64,000 nt of DNA, from the NCBI RefSeq assembly GCF_004770055.1, contig NZ_RQEP01000018.1, positions 1 to 64,000 of the forward strand. The letters run 5' to 3'. Position 1 is the stretch's first letter, and each line of letters starts with the position of its first letter. Position numbers and translations under genes: made by a program. The notes beneath the pieces were generated by a model. It was not told the DNA's origin. It did not search any database and saw nothing but the letters and a program-made list of their open reading frames with translations. Source of the DNA: Leptospira semungkisensis. GTDB lineage: Bacteria; Spirochaetota; Leptospiria; Leptospirales; Leptospiraceae. Below are positions 28,174 through 37,595 of the stretch, in pieces.

Positions 28174-29337
28174 TTAAGCCTCTTTCGACTTAAACCCAAT
28201 ACTCTGAGCCATTTCTTCCGCGTAACGATCCGTCATTCCCGCTACAAAATCGCAGACACAACGCTCTAATCCTTCTGTCTCGAATCTTTGTCTGTACGTT
28301 TCTGGAATGGAATCCGGTTGCTTTCTAAAATGATAGAATAAGGACTCGATTATATCCCTTCCTCTATCACTCGTTACTACTACGGAAGGATGCCTATACA
28401 ATGTTCTGTACAAGAAAGACTTAAGCTCTCTTACCTTTTCCCAATATTCCGGTTCGTAAGTCGCGATTCTCTTTCCTTCCTGAAAATGAAAGTTTAGATC
28501 CGCTCTGGAAGAAATCTTCCATTGATGGATCCTGGATTCTATAGTGCGGATCATATTCGAGACCATTCCATTGGTCAACTCTCGGATCACAGAACGAACA
28601 AGCACCTTTCCACCCAGATCCGGATATTCTTCTTTGACTTTAAGAAAGGAATCCGACCAAAGATGTAGATCGCTCAATTCTTCTAATTTTAAATAACCCA
28701 TTTCCAAGCCGTCGTCGATATCATGGCTTGTGTACGCAATCTCATCTGCAACATCCGCGCATTGAGCTTCCAGGCTCGGACCTTCTTCTTTTCTTTCTTG
28801 GCCTAGATGAGAGCCTAAATATTCTCCTCCGTGCTTCATCATTCCCTTGATTGTTTCACCGCATAGATTCAGACCAGGAAAGGACGGATAACGTGTCTCT
28901 AAGAAAGTAACGATCCTCAGAGATTGTTTATTATGTTCGAACCCTCCAAAATCCTTCATCAGATCGGAGAGCATATCCTGGCCAGCATGCCCGAAAGGAG
29001 TGTGACCAAGATCGTGAGCGAGAGCGATTGTTTCGGCAAGAAGAGAATTCAAACCTAGGGCGGTCGCCATCGTTCTAGAAATGCCGGCTACTTCTAAAGT
29101 ATGAGTGAGCCTGTTTCTGTAATTCTCGCCGACGGAATAAACGAAAACCTGCGTCTTATATTGTAATCGTTTGAACGCGCTGGAATGCACCACTCTATCC
29201 CTATCTCTTTGCAAGGGAATACGATACGGATGCTCCGCTTCCGGATATTCTCGAACACCGGTCTCGTCCTGACGAACAGCGTAAGAAGCGAGTAAAGAAT
29301 TTTCTGCCTGAATGATTTGGTTCCTGTCTCTCTGCAC
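28174..29337 (-). CDS. dgt: deoxyguanosinetriphosphate triphosphohydrolase-like protein
   Basis: The product is 387 residues if started at the GTG at 29337, which fits the usual short N-terminus before LLASYAVRQ; a TTG at 29379 would add 14 residues. The HD-domain metal ligands appear in RLTHTLEVAGISR, ALAHDLGHTPFGHAG and the later ADEIAYTSHDIDD. FQRDRDR-like sequence (LQRDRDRVVHSSAFKRLQYKTQVF) is diagnostic of the dNTPase family. The enzyme removes triphosphate from dGTP or other dNTPs and helps set nucleotide pools. It is monocistronic. Confidence 0.9.
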   Translation of the reverse strand: MQRDRNQIIQAENSLLASYAVRQDETGVREYPEAEHPYRIPLQRDRDRVVHSSAFKRLQYKTQVFVYSVGENYRNRLTHTLEVAGISRTMATALGLNSLLAETIALAHDLGHTPFGHAGQDMLSDLMKDFGGFEHNKQSLRIVTFLETRYPSFPGLNLCGETIKGMMKHGGEYLGSHLGQERKEEGPSLEAQCADVADEIAYTSHDIDDGLEMGYLKLEELSDLHLWSDSFLKVKEEYPDLGGKVLVRSVIRELTNGMVSNMIRTIESRIHQWKISSRADLNFHFQEGKRIATYEPEYWEKVRELKSFLYRTLYRHPSVVVTSDRGRDIIESLFYHFRKQPDSIPETYRQRFETEGLERCVCDFVAGMTDRYAEEMAQSIGFKSKEA

Positions 29338-29522
29338 AGAAAACCAATATGGAATTAAAATCAGTCGGAAGCAAGCCAAACTAAGAAAGAAAGATTATAG
29401 GAGAAAGCATCCTAGCCGTTGGATTCCGGTCTGAAACCCAAGTGGAATTTCTTTTTTCGATTTCCATTTGTACCCGTAAAGATTCACTGGTGGAATTCTC
29501 CGAGGCTAAGTTATAATTACAG

Positions 29523-30155
29523 ATGGATCTAGTCAATATTGCGGATTTAGTAAATTTCTTTTCCCGGTTCGGTCATGAGTTCGCCTATCTCGCGGTCTTT
29601 TTTACCCTACTTCTTTGCGGCTTCGGACTTCCTATTCCAGAAGATATTTCCTTGGTTTCCGGAGGCGTTTTAGCCGGACTCGGTTATGCGAACGAACATG
29701 TAATGTTCGCTGTGGGAATGGCTGGAGTACTCGCAGGAGACGGTTCTGTATTCTTGTTAGGCAGGATCTTCGGAGAAAAAGTACTCAAGCTTCCATTCGT
29801 AGCAAAATATTTAACTCCCGAACGATTCTCCAAGGTCCAAGAAAGATTTTCCCAATATGGCAACTGGGTCGTGTTTATGGCTCGCTTCATGCCTGGGCTT
29901 CGCATGCCTATTTATCTTACTGCGGGCACTTCGGATCGGATCTCATTCTTCCGTTTTGTACTATTAGATGCATTTGCTGCTGCTATCTCTGTTCCAATTT
30001 GGGTGTACCTTGGCAATTACGGGGCAAGAAATTTGGACCAACTAAAGAACTGGGTCCACCAAGGACAAATTACTGTATTCGTAATCCTAGGATCTCTTGT
30101 TGTCGTGCTAGTTGCCTTTGTATATCTGCGTAAGAAACGTTCGAAAAACTCTTAG
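29523..30155 (+). CDS. DedA family inner-membrane protein
   Basis: The protein has 210 residues with about five hydrophobic segments and the DedA/SNARE-associated hallmarks: an acidic residue in LPIPEDISLVSGGVLAG, GDGSVFLLGRIFGEKVL, and the FMARFMPGLRMPIYLTAG motif with its two conserved arginines. DedA proteins act as flippases for undecaprenyl phosphate or phospholipids (shown for UptA, a member of the family). The HNH-protein gene follows 44 bases later, possibly in the same transcript. Confidence 0.92.
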   Translation: MDLVNIADLVNFFSRFGHEFAYLAVFFTLLLCGFGLPIPEDISLVSGGVLAGLGYANEHVMFAVGMAGVLAGDGSVFLLGRIFGEKVLKLPFVAKYLTPERFSKVQERFSQYGNWVVFMARFMPGLRMPIYLTAGTSDRISFFRFVLLDAFAAAISVPIWVYLGNYGARNLDQLKNWVHQGQITVFVILGSLVVVLVAFVYLRKKRSKNS

Positions 30156-30199
30156 TTTTAGTGGACATAGTTTCCTGAAAATGTACAGTTTGGTTAGAT

Positions 30200-30751
30200 A
30201 TGGACGTCCTTGCCCAGCCTGTGTTGGTGCTGAACGCGACCTATGTTCCGGTGGCGATTCGAACGGTCAAAGACGCCATCGTTCTTCTCATCTTGAAGAA
30301 AGCGGAACTCATCAAGGATGAGCAGGAACTCTATATTCGTTCCGAAAAACTCCGTTTCACTGCTCCCCGAATCATTTTACTTACAGACTATTACAAGGTG
30401 CCTAAGAGAAAGCATAAGCTTTCTCGGGAGAATATATTTCTCCGGGACAACCACGAATGCGTGTACTGTAGACGTAAACTTCCGTCTTCCAAACTAACTC
30501 TGGATCATGTAATTCCAAAGAGCCGTTGGGAAGAAATTCCTAAAGAAAGAAAACCAAGAGATTACCATACTTGGGAGAATCTGGTCACTGCCTGTAGAGA
30601 CTGCAATACCAAGAAAGGCAACAAACTGCTGCAGGAGCTCAAATGGGAGATCCCGGAAAATAGATCGACAAACAAGAGACGTTTTTCACAGTTTTCCGTA
30701 TCCGACCAATTGGTTGAAAAATTCGGCTGGGCGGATTACATTCTAAGATAA
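30200..30751 (+). CDS. HNH endonuclease family protein
   Basis: The protein has 183 residues. An N-terminal ~75 residues (VLVLNATYVPVAIRTVKDAI) are followed by an HNH nuclease domain with a zinc knuckle: Cys87/Cys90 (CVYC), His103 in LDHVIPKSRW, Asn127 and Cys132/Cys135 (CRDC). The combination is that of a widespread, conserved chromosomal HNH family seen in many phyla, not a phage or toxin type. The DNA substrate and role are unknown. The next gene starts immediately after its stop. Confidence 0.88.
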   Translation: MDVLAQPVLVLNATYVPVAIRTVKDAIVLLILKKAELIKDEQELYIRSEKLRFTAPRIILLTDYYKVPKRKHKLSRENIFLRDNHECVYCRRKLPSSKLTLDHVIPKSRWEEIPKERKPRDYHTWENLVTACRDCNTKKGNKLLQELKWEIPENRSTNKRRFSQFSVSDQLVEKFGWADYILR

Positions 30752-31264
30752 ATGAACTTTTTTTTACCGGAAAGAAGCATAGGCCTCTTTCAAATTTTTT
30801 CCATTCTTCTTCTAATTCTATCCTGCAATAATTATTCTTCGAATAGGATTATTACCAATCCCCCTACGATCATAGAAGTGTCTCCGATCGCAACGGGCTA
30901 TGAGCTTCGATTGAGAGCAGGAAACCCGGAAGCATTCTTTGGCGGATACACATTGTATGTGGGTGCCACTTCAGATGCCTCCCGAAATCCCTCCGATTTC
31001 GCAAGCGGCTTTCCTTGCCAAAAACCATTGGCATTGATCCCGAATCAGCCAATCGAATATTCGATAGAAGTGAGTCCCACTGCAGGACCCTTAGCAGTAC
31101 CTGGCGCCGGGGAAAATCAAAAACGAGTCTGTAAGATTGTGGCAACCTTGAGTTCTGGGCAATATATCACTCTTAGATCTTCTGTAATTAGCTTGGATCT
31201 AAACACAGCAACAAGAGACGTTTACGTCTTCTCCATGCCTTCGAATACGATGAAGGTGCCTTAG
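30752..31264 (+). CDS. putative lipoprotein, unknown function
   Basis: The protein has 170 residues. A signal sequence with SILLLILSCNNYSS gives a lipobox cysteine near residue 25. The mature part looks like a single beta-rich domain (IEVSPIATGYELRLRAG, FGGYTLYVGATSD), reminiscent of a fibronectin-III-like fold, with two cysteines in FPCQKP and RVCKIV. It abuts the HNH gene upstream with no gap and its stop interlocks with that of the convergent J-protein gene. No function is evident. Confidence 0.7.
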   Translation: MNFFLPERSIGLFQIFSILLLILSCNNYSSNRIITNPPTIIEVSPIATGYELRLRAGNPEAFFGGYTLYVGATSDASRNPSDFASGFPCQKPLALIPNQPIEYSIEVSPTAGPLAVPGAGENQKRVCKIVATLSSGQYITLRSSVISLDLNTATRDVYVFSMPSNTMKVP

Positions 31265-31743
31265 TCCTTAAACCAAACCGAAAGTTTCTTAAGAGTCTTC
31301 TCCACATCGTCTTTCCAAATGCTTTGGGGAAAAGAGCCCAAGAATTCATTCAGTTCTTTGCGAGCGGAGTCTAGTTCTTCTCTTAGTTTTATGAGAGCTG
31401 GATTATCCTCGCTTTTTAGAAAGACTGGATTTCCTTCTGTGAACTGAAAATATTTTTCGAGAGCCTCGGCTGCTCTTTGCTTCGCTGACTTATAAAAAGA
31501 AAATCCTTCCTTATCTTCTCCGCCTTTATAAGAAGAAGACGAAGTCTCCTTTTCCAGAGAAGAAAGAAGTACATCTCTAAGCTGTACTAGTTCTTTAAAG
31601 AGGTAATCAGTTTCATATTCACCCGAATCTGGATGGTATTTTCGGGACAGCTCTCTGAATCGAGTGCGAACTAGATCGGCGTCGAATTTTCTAGGAAGTC
31701 CGTAAAAGTCCAGGGCCCGGCTTAACAGGTCCCCGTCTTCCAA
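31261..31743 (-). CDS. J-domain protein in flagellar chaperone operon
   Basis: The 160-residue product starts at TTG (31743), overlapping the upstream gene by 22 bases; no later start fits. Residues ~11-62 form a J-domain with the diagnostic His37-Pro38-Asp39 motif in RELSRKYHPDSGEY. The rest is a helical region with a coiled-coil-like stretch (LIKLREELDSARKELNEFL). J-proteins stimulate the ATPase of an Hsp70 partner and hand over clients. Being third after fliS and a FlgN-like gene suggests work on flagellar subunits, though it may only share the promoter. Confidence 0.75.
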   Translation of the reverse strand: MEDGDLLSRALDFYGLPRKFDADLVRTRFRELSRKYHPDSGEYETDYLFKELVQLRDVLLSSLEKETSSSSYKGGEDKEGFSFYKSAKQRAAEALEKYFQFTEGNPVFLKSEDNPALIKLREELDSARKELNEFLGSFPQSIWKDDVEKTLKKLSVWFKD

Positions 31744-32156
31744 TCTTGCTTCCTATGAGTTAGAAATTTTTTGAGTTGGATCTTGGCCTGAACTTGGTTG
31801 AGTTCCTTTCTATATTCCTGAAGGATCTCTTCCATCTTCTCTCCGACCTTTGCATTCAAGTCTCTGGATTCTTCCAGTTTTTGGAACATCTCATCGGATA
31901 GGCGAATGATATTCAAGGATTGCGGAGAAGATTCTTCTGATTGAGCGATCTTACGATCTAGACTTCTCATCTTTTCAACCAGTTGAGAATTCTTGGATTC
32001 CAGTTTTGCCGCGCCTTCTCCATCACCGAAACCTAAGATCTCGAGTTGGCGTTTTTGCAAAATCATCAGCTCGTCCAAAAGGGAGAGCTTGTCTTGGTAG
32101 AGAGAAGCGAGTTTATCTTCCATAGAATTTAGACGTTTGGAAGTGAGATCGTTCAT
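31722..32156 (-). CDS. FlgN/FliT-like flagellar export chaperone candidate
   Basis: The protein has 144 residues, almost entirely alpha-helical coiled coil (SMEDKLASLYQDKLSLLDEL, KNSQLVEKMRSLDRKIAQ, MFQKLEESRDLNAKVGEKM). Small coiled-coil proteins encoded next to fliS are often FlgN- or FliT-type chaperones, and the LLDELMILQKRQLEIL stretch fits FlgN. Sequence similarity in this class is low, so the call rests on length, coiled coil and position 27 bases after fliS. Confidence 0.55.
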   Translation of the reverse strand: MNDLTSKRLNSMEDKLASLYQDKLSLLDELMILQKRQLEILGFGDGEGAAKLESKNSQLVEKMRSLDRKIAQSEESSPQSLNIIRLSDEMFQKLEESRDLNAKVGEKMEEILQEYRKELNQVQAKIQLKKFLTHRKQDWKTGTC

Positions 32157-32183
32157 AGTCAGAGATTCACTTCCTGAAAGTCT

Positions 32184-32636
32184 TTAACCTTGTAAGGAAA
32201 GTCCAGTGCCTCTGGAGGCCGGGCTAGGCATAGGAACCACTGAGGAAGCTTTTTCCTTCTTCTCAATTTCTTCCCAAGCAAGTTTAAGATCTTCTAGATA
32301 CTTGATGATCTCTTGTAGGATCTCAGTATCCTTCTTCATATTTGCTTCGAGTAGCCGCTTTTTGATATAAACATAAATTCCGAGCAGATTATTTGCGACC
32401 TCTCCCCCATTTTCCATGTTCAAGGCCAGCATGAGCTCAGTGATGATTTCTTGAGCTTTGAGAATATGATTGTTCACCACGTCGTACTTGCGGGGTGTAT
32501 TGTTCTCGATGGCTACGTTTAAGAAGCGAATGGCTCCCTCATATAGCATTACGATGAGCTTTCCCTGACTTACAGTAGAAATTTCATTGGATTTGTACTG
32601 TTCGACCGAAGCCGTCGATTTTCTGGCAAGTGACAT
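32184..32636 (-). CDS. fliS: flagellin export chaperone FliS
   Basis: The protein has 150 residues, matching the FliS family length plus a short tail. The diagnostic EQYKSNEISTVSQGKLIVML and YEGAIRFLNVAIE region is at residues 12-45, and the four-helix body ends near residue 135. FliS binds the flagellin C-terminus, blocks premature assembly and delivers it to the type III export gate; in spirochaetes flagella are periplasmic. It leads the operon with the FlgN-like and J-protein genes and is divergent from purN. Confidence 0.93.
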   Translation of the reverse strand: MSLARKSTASVEQYKSNEISTVSQGKLIVMLYEGAIRFLNVAIENNTPRKYDVVNNHILKAQEIITELMLALNMENGGEVANNLLGIYVYIKKRLLEANMKKDTEILQEIIKYLEDLKLAWEEIEKKEKASSVVPMPSPASRGTGLSLQG

Positions 32637-32710
32637 GTGTCTCTCCTGAAATACTCTTCGACAAATTCCCGGACCGCCTTAACGTGGACTGGCAATTCTT
32701 AGCGTATCGG

Positions 32711-33349
32711 ATGCGAAAATTCTTGGCAAGTCTGTTTCCCAAAACCAGAAAAAAGCTTGTTTTTTTAGCTTCGGGCCGAGGGAGCAATTTCGAAGCAGTC
32801 CTGAAGTCCCTCCAAAAAGGAAAAATCAAGGCGATCCCCGCTTTTTTGGTGACCGATAACCCGGAGGCTCAAGCAATCCAAATCGCCTCCAAATCCAAGA
32901 TCCATGTCCGAGTCATCGACTTCAAATCCTTCCCCAAGAAAGAAGACTATCATAAAGAACTCTTGAGAATCCTTACCGAAATCGGTCCGGATCTAATTGT
33001 AGCCTGCGGTTACATGAGGATCCTAAAGCCAGAGATCATACGCGCCTTCCCGAATCGGATCATCAATATCCATCCTTCTCTTCTTCCCTCCTTTACTGGG
33101 TTGAATGCGCAAAAGCAGGCCCTCGAGTATGGGGTTAAGGTCACTGGTTGCACGGCTCACTTCGTGGACGAGGGAGTGGACTCCGGCCCGATCATTCTGC
33201 AAGGAACGGTGAAAATCGAGGAGAAGATGACGGAAAGAGAATTGACTCTTGCCATTCTCAAAGAGGAACATAAAATCCTGCCCATCGCAGTAGGACTTTT
33301 TTGCGATGATCGGCTCTCCATAAAAGACAGGAAGGTCTCAATCCTCTAG
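32711..33349 (+). CDS. purN: phosphoribosylglycinamide formyltransferase
   Basis: The product is 212 residues from the ATG at 32711; a longer frame from 32630 would overlap the fliS start and adds nonconserved residues. The catalytic set is visible: [14 protein letters not shown] for phosphate binding, [10 protein letters not shown] with catalytic Asn and His, and VDSGPIILQ with the catalytic Asp. It transfers a formyl group from 10-formyl-THF to GAR, step 3 of purine synthesis. purH follows one base after its stop, so the two are one unit. Confidence 0.95.
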   Translation: MRKFLASLFPKTRKKLVFLASGRGSNFEAVLKSLQKGKIKAIPAFLVTDNPEAQAIQIASKSKIHVRVIDFKSFPKKEDYHKELLRILTEIGPDLIVACGYMRILKPEIIRAFPNRIINIHPSLLPSFTGLNAQKQALEYGVKVTGCTAHFVDEGVDSGPIILQGTVKIEEKMTERELTLAILKEEHKILPIAVGLFCDDRLSIKDRKVSIL

Positions 33350-33350
33350 C

Positions 33351-34892
33351 ATGATCAAAATCACCCGCGCCCTCATTTCAGTTAGCGATAAAACAGGTCT
33401 CATCGGCTTCGCCAAGTATCTGGAATCCAAAGGTGTGGAAATCATTTCCACCGGCGGAACTCTCAAGACTCTCAAAGACAACGGAATCAAAGCGATTGCG
33501 ATCGACGATTATACCGGATTTCCGGAGATCCTCGACGGAAGAGTAAAAACTCTCCACCCCAAAGTCCACGGCGGACTCTTAGGTGTTACTTCCAATCCGG
33601 AACATAAAAAGAAGATGGAAGAGCTAAAGATCCCTAAGATCGATCTAGTGGTTGTGAATCTCTATCCATTCGTTCAGACAGTTTCCAAACCTGGTGTGCA
33701 ATTGGACGAGGCAATCGAGAATATCGATATAGGCGGACCTTCCATGATCCGTTCTGCCTCTAAGAACTACAGACATACTGTAGTGGTGACCGATCCTAAC
33801 GACTACAAGACTGTCGAAGAATCCATGAAGATGAACGAAGGATCTGTGGATGCCGACACTTCCTTCCTTCTTATGAGAAAAGCTTTCTCTCACACTGCAC
33901 TTTATGATACTGCAATCTCCTCTTGGTTCAATAAGTTAGCCGGAGAAAAATTCCCGGATATCCTAAACCTTTCTTTTACCAAGAAGCAAAAGCTTCGCTA
34001 CGGAGAAAACCCTCATCAGAATGCAGCTTTCTATGAGCCTCTTTTCACCAAGAGCGAGTTCTCTCCTCTCCAAGGAAAAGAATTATCTTTTAATAATATG
34101 TTGGATTTTGATGCGGCATTCCATATTTCTGCTCTTCTTCCAAACAATACAGTTTGCATTATCAAACACTTGAATCCTTGCGGAATTGCATACGCGGACG
34201 ATACTTTAGAGGCATTCCGCTTAGCAAAGAGAACCGATCCTATTTCTGCATTCGGCGGGATCATAGGAATCAAGGGAACGGTAACCGGTGAACTTGCAGT
34301 TCTAATCGGAGAGACTTTCGTAGAAGGTGTTATCGCACAAAAATTCGAGCCTGCCGCTCTGGAATATTTCTCTAAGAAACCGAATGTTCGTTTGATAGAG
34401 ATCGAAAATTTCCAAGAGGCATTGGACGAAATGGATCTAAGACCGATCCATCATGGAATGCTTCTCCAAGATCGTGACTATGCTACGATTACTGAAAAAG
34501 ACCTGAAAATAGTTTCCAAGAAGCAACCTACAGAAGAAGATATTCGTGGTCTCATGTTTGCTTGGTCTACTGTGAAGTTTATCAAGTCTAACGCAATCGT
34601 CTATACAGAAGAAAACGCGACTCTCGGGATTGGAGCTGGACAAATGTCTAGAGTGGATTCTGTCCAGTTAGGCGCGACCAAGGCTCTGAATGTTGGATTG
34701 TCAGTCGTCGGTTCCTATGTTGCGAGTGACGCGTTCTTCCCTTTTAGAGACGGGATAGATGCGATCGCCAAGGTAGGAGCAAAAGCAATCATCCAACCAG
34801 GCGGTTCCATTCGGGATGAAGAAGTTATCAAGGCAGCGGACGAGCACGGCCTGATCATGGTATTTACTGGCATGAGGCATTTTAGACACTGA
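33351..34892 (+). CDS. purH: bifunctional AICAR formyltransferase/IMP cyclohydrolase
   Basis: The protein has 513 residues. The N-terminal IMP cyclohydrolase (MGS-like) domain shows [18 protein letters not shown] and [16 protein letters not shown]. The C-terminal AICAR transformylase domain shows [39 protein letters not shown] and [12 protein letters not shown]. It performs the last two steps of IMP synthesis. It sits in the run purN-purH-membrane protein-secreted protein, with gaps of 1-44 bases. Confidence 0.97.
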   Translation: MIKITRALISVSDKTGLIGFAKYLESKGVEIISTGGTLKTLKDNGIKAIAIDDYTGFPEILDGRVKTLHPKVHGGLLGVTSNPEHKKKMEELKIPKIDLVVVNLYPFVQTVSKPGVQLDEAIENIDIGGPSMIRSASKNYRHTVVVTDPNDYKTVEESMKMNEGSVDADTSFLLMRKAFSHTALYDTAISSWFNKLAGEKFPDILNLSFTKKQKLRYGENPHQNAAFYEPLFTKSEFSPLQGKELSFNNMLDFDAAFHISALLPNNTVCIIKHLNPCGIAYADDTLEAFRLAKRTDPISAFGGIIGIKGTVTGELAVLIGETFVEGVIAQKFEPAALEYFSKKPNVRLIEIENFQEALDEMDLRPIHHGMLLQDRDYATITEKDLKIVSKKQPTEEDIRGLMFAWSTVKFIKSNAIVYTEENATLGIGAGQMSRVDSVQLGATKALNVGLSVVGSYVASDAFFPFRDGIDAIAKVGAKAIIQPGGSIRDEEVIKAADEHGLIMVFTGMRHFRH

Positions 34893-34893
34893 A

Positions 34894-35523
34894 ATGGAAT
34901 TCTTTCTCTACTTAATCTATCTGGTCATCACGTTAGTAGTCGTTTCTTTAGCTGACTATTATTTCGGACTACTTCACCTAAGTGGTAAGGATACATTCGA
35001 AAAGATTGAACTGACGGATTGGGCGAGGATCATTCCTTCTAAGGTAGTTTCTATTTTTGAGACAGGCGGCAGCCTGCAATTCGGGCTGATCGCCTTCGGG
35101 ATCTCTGCCTTCTTCTCCTATATTTGGACGTTAATGGGAGGTCTCATCGGATCTCCTCATTACACTGATTCGTTCGGAAATTACTTCTTTCTATCCTTCA
35201 TCATGCCTGTACTTGTACTCGCTTTCTATTCCTTTATTGCTTCTGAAATCTTAAAGGCGGCAAGAATCTCTCCTTCGAGCGGTTCCTTCTTAGCGAGACT
35301 GATCGCGCAAGAAATCCCATTATTAAGCGGTATCTTTATCTCTGTCATTGCCTCCAACCTGGCGGTTTACGGAATGTACCACGAGATCTCCTTTCTATTC
35401 GTATTACCGAATGTACTGGTCCTCATTGTCTTACTCATCTTAAGATGGAACGGAAAGGTAAAATTCGGGGGAATTCGCCTGGACAGAGAGGCAGAAGAGG
35501 ATGAGGAATTAGAACAAGATTAG
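34894..35523 (+). CDS. Yip1-like integral membrane protein
   Basis: The protein has 209 residues with about five hydrophobic segments and a charged C-terminal tail rich in glutamate ([11 protein letters not shown]). The overall pattern ([16 protein letters not shown] near the first third, then paired helices) is like Yip1/DUF1282-type membrane proteins, but the match is loose. It starts one base after purH, so it is cotranslated with purine genes without an obvious functional link. Confidence 0.6.
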   Translation: MEFFLYLIYLVITLVVVSLADYYFGLLHLSGKDTFEKIELTDWARIIPSKVVSIFETGGSLQFGLIAFGISAFFSYIWTLMGGLIGSPHYTDSFGNYFFLSFIMPVLVLAFYSFIASEILKAARISPSSGSFLARLIAQEIPLLSGIFISVIASNLAVYGMYHEISFLFVLPNVLVLIVLLILRWNGKVKFGGIRLDREAEEDEELEQD

Positions 35524-35559
35524 GAAGATTCCTAATTCTATATCGGTTTTCTGCCGATA
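35520..35559 (+). promoter_or_regulatory. two back-to-back short hairpins in operon gap
   Basis: TTAGGAA/TTCCTAA (35520-35535, two-base spacer) includes the stop codon of the preceding gene. TATCGG (35541-35546) pairs with CCGATA (35554-35559) just before the AGGAAG ribosome site of the next gene. They could stabilise or attenuate the polycistronic mRNA. Confidence 0.35.
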
Positions 35560-35567
35560 GGAAGACT

Positions 35568-36278
35568 ATGAAAGGGCAATCCATCTCCGTATTCATCCTA
35601 TCCTTACTCCTTCCTTGGAGTTCTGTTTTTTCTCAGTTTCCGGGAGACGGAACTAGAGCAAACGGTTCCAAGCCGACTCTGGATGGATTCGCCGAAGTAG
35701 CCTGGGAAGCTTCTTACGCACAGGTTCGGGATAAATTTCTTTCTCTGGCAGCCAATCCTCAAAGCGACGAAAAGATAGAAGTCGTTCATGAAGATAAGGA
35801 GAAGTCCCTACTCGTTCGCCGTAACGGGATCATGTATTTATATCGTTTCTATTCCACTCCTAAATTGGTTTTGGATTCCCGTCCCAAAGATAAACAAGCA
35901 AGGCCAGAAAGACCCGCTGCGAATCCGGACGAGGATGAACATATCGAACCAGGAAAGCTATTTTCCGTTGGAGTTTCTTTCCGCTACCTTCCAGGCAAGG
36001 ATGTGCAATCTAAACTGGAAAATAAATACGGCAAACCCAAAAAAGAGACCTTGGACGATAAAAAGATCGGGGGCGCAGTAATCTGGGAACTTACCGACGA
36101 AAGAGAGGCTCCTCCCAAAGGTGGCTTCGTTGTTCAATGGAAAGAAGCTTATAAAAAGCAACCTTTCACCAGAAGAGTGGATTATTTCAGCTCCAAGGTA
36201 AAAGCGCAGATCGAAAGAGAATACAAAGAGTTCTTCTCTGCCGAAGAAATCAAAACTTTAAGAGATCTGATCCCTTAA
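35568..36278 (+). CDS. secreted protein of unknown function
   Basis: The protein has 236 residues with a signal peptide (MKGQSISVFILSLLLPWSSVFS). The mature region contains ADVAWEASYAQVRDKF-like wording (EVAWEASYAQVRDKFLSL), two beta-rich halves around a proline- and charge-rich linker (KDKQARPERPAANPDEDEH), and LENKYGKPKKETL. That KYG-P pattern recurs in exported proteins that compare segment-by-segment with no known role. I recognise no family. An AGGAAG ribosome site lies 7 bases before the ATG. Fourth gene of the purN operon. Confidence 0.65.
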   Translation: MKGQSISVFILSLLLPWSSVFSQFPGDGTRANGSKPTLDGFAEVAWEASYAQVRDKFLSLAANPQSDEKIEVVHEDKEKSLLVRRNGIMYLYRFYSTPKLVLDSRPKDKQARPERPAANPDEDEHIEPGKLFSVGVSFRYLPGKDVQSKLENKYGKPKKETLDDKKIGGAVIWELTDEREAPPKGGFVVQWKEAYKKQPFTRRVDYFSSKVKAQIEREYKEFFSAEEIKTLRDLIP

Positions 36279-36320
36279 GAAATCCTTGACCGTGAGTCCG
36301 AACAAGGGCCACTATCCAGA

Positions 36321-36352
36321 GAGATTCTAAACCCGTTAAAAACGGGAGTCTC
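36321..36352 (+). promoter_or_regulatory. stem-loop in the leader of the transaldolase gene
   Basis: CCCGTT (36332-36337) and AACGGG (36341-36346) form a 6-bp stem with an AAA loop, extended by GAGA (36321-36324) and TCTC (36349-36352). It could terminate the upstream operon (no T-run is present) or structure the 5' leader of the gene starting at 36401. Confidence 0.4.
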
Positions 36353-36400
36353 GAGCCAGGACTTTCCTGTCTAGACATACTAAATCTTTCGGAGCCCATC

Positions 36401-37045
36401 GTGGAATTATATTTGGACACAGCCAATGTGGACGAGATCAAAGAGATCGCGTCCTACGGACTTTTGGACGGAGTTACTACCAACCCTTCTCTTATCGCTA
36501 AATCCGGTCGCAGTTTCAAAGAAGTCATCAAAGAGATCTGCGCGATCGTTCCCGGCCCTGTGAGCGCCGAGGTAATCGCTACCAAACATGAAGACATGTT
36601 GAAAGAAGCAGATGAGCTAGTGCAAATCGCTCCGAACGTAGTAATCAAAGTTCCTCTGATCCCAGAAGGACTGAAGACTGTAGTCAAGCTTACAGAGAAA
36701 GGAATTCCAACGAATGTTACTCTTTGCTTCTCTGCTCCGCAAGCTTTACTCGCTGCAAAAGCGGGAGCTACTTACATTTCTCCGTTCATTGGACGTGTAG
36801 ATGATACTTCTTGGGATGGAATGGAACTGATCTCTGAGATCAGAGAGATCTATGATAATTATGGATTCGAGACCAAGATCCTAGCTGCCTCTATCCGCGG
36901 GCCGATACATCTAAAAGAATCCGCGCTCAGAGGAGCAGATTGCGCGACCATGCCAATCTCCGCTTACCAGCAGCTATTCAAGCATCCTCTTACCGATATC
37001 GGTTTAGAGAAATTCTTAGAAGATGCTAAGAAATTAAAATGGTGA
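36401..37045 (+). CDS. fsa: transaldolase/fructose-6-phosphate aldolase-like protein
   Basis: The protein has 214 residues, the length of the short transaldolase (TalC/FSA) subfamily, starting at GTG ([13 protein letters not shown]). Family motifs are [13 protein letters not shown], the Schiff-base lysine Lys83 in [37 protein letters not shown] and ILAASIRGP. Members either transfer dihydroxyacetone units in the pentose phosphate pathway or split fructose-6-phosphate; in Leptospira the transaldolase role is likelier. An imperfect long hairpin with a T-run follows the stop. Confidence 0.92.
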   Translation: MELYLDTANVDEIKEIASYGLLDGVTTNPSLIAKSGRSFKEVIKEICAIVPGPVSAEVIATKHEDMLKEADELVQIAPNVVIKVPLIPEGLKTVVKLTEKGIPTNVTLCFSAPQALLAAKAGATYISPFIGRVDDTSWDGMELISEIREIYDNYGFETKILAASIRGPIHLKESALRGADCATMPISAYQQLFKHPLTDIGLEKFLEDAKKLKW

Positions 37046-37087
37046 TCTCGATCAGACTCTAAAAGATCAGATCCATTTTACAATAAG

Positions 37088-37137
37088 AAGGCTTAGGAAC
37101 CCGAATAAAGATCGGTGTTACCTAGGCCTTTCTTTTT
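37088..37137 (+). terminator. long imperfect terminator hairpin after transaldolase gene
   Basis: AAGGC-t-TAGG (37088-37097) pairs with CCTA-g-GCCTT (37121-37130) around one mismatch, with AAC/GTT inside, followed by TCTTTTTAG. It overlaps the 3' end of the convergent hotdog-protein gene, so it may act in both directions. Confidence 0.65.
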
Positions 37138-37595
37138 AGATCGGGATCGTATCCCATCTCTTTGGAAAGAAAGAGCTTTGTCTTTGCAAAACTGCCGTTG
37201 CCTCTACCGATCTCTCGGCCTCGATCATCAAACAGAAAACTCTCTGCGATGATCAGATTTGCCGCATTCTGTACTACTCTTCCTTTTGCAGTCATAGTCC
37301 CTGACTTAATCGGTCGGAGTAGATTCAAAAAGAAATTAGAAGTTAATACGAAACTATCTTTCACTACGGAATTAGCAGCAAAGAAGGCCGCATCATCGGC
37401 CGCCTTAAAATAAACTGCTCCATGAGTAGCTCCTGCTGCATGAAAGAAATCTTCTCTGATTTGAATAGTAACGATCGCCTCTCCTTTTTGTGGGATAGAC
37501 AATTCGGGCAAAAAAAACTGATTCACAGGAGCGCTTTTGTACATCTTTTCCAAAGCGCGAAAATGAACTTCCCAATCTGAAATTTGCACAGACAT
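37122..37595 (-). CDS. hotdog-fold thioesterase-like protein (DUF4442/PaaI type)
   Basis: The product is 157 residues from the ATG at 37595 (MSVQISDWEV); an upstream start at 37640 adds 15 residues. The central AGATHGAVYFKAADDAAFFAANS matches the hotdog helix region and FFLNLLRPIKSGTMTAKGRVVQ the following strands. It is predicted to bind or hydrolyse an acyl-CoA. It is monocistronic and not closely similar to the hotdog protein at 10.8 kb. Confidence 0.75.
   Translation of the reverse strand: MSVQISDWEVHFRALEKMYKSAPVNQFFLPELSIPQKGEAIVTIQIREDFFHAAGATHGAVYFKAADDAAFFAANSVVKDSFVLTSNFFLNLLRPIKSGTMTAKGRVVQNAANLIIAESFLFDDRGREIGRGNGSFAKTKLFLSKEMGYDPDLKRKA

Noticed and set aside
29615..30133. 172-codon frame overlapping the DedA gene
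   Set aside because: Arginine- and cysteine-rich out-of-frame text; the DedA motifs are in the other frame.
30200..30751. HNH protein as a mobile or restriction nuclease
   Set aside because: It belongs by motif order to a common chromosomal HNH family, with no methylase, intron or phage genes nearby.
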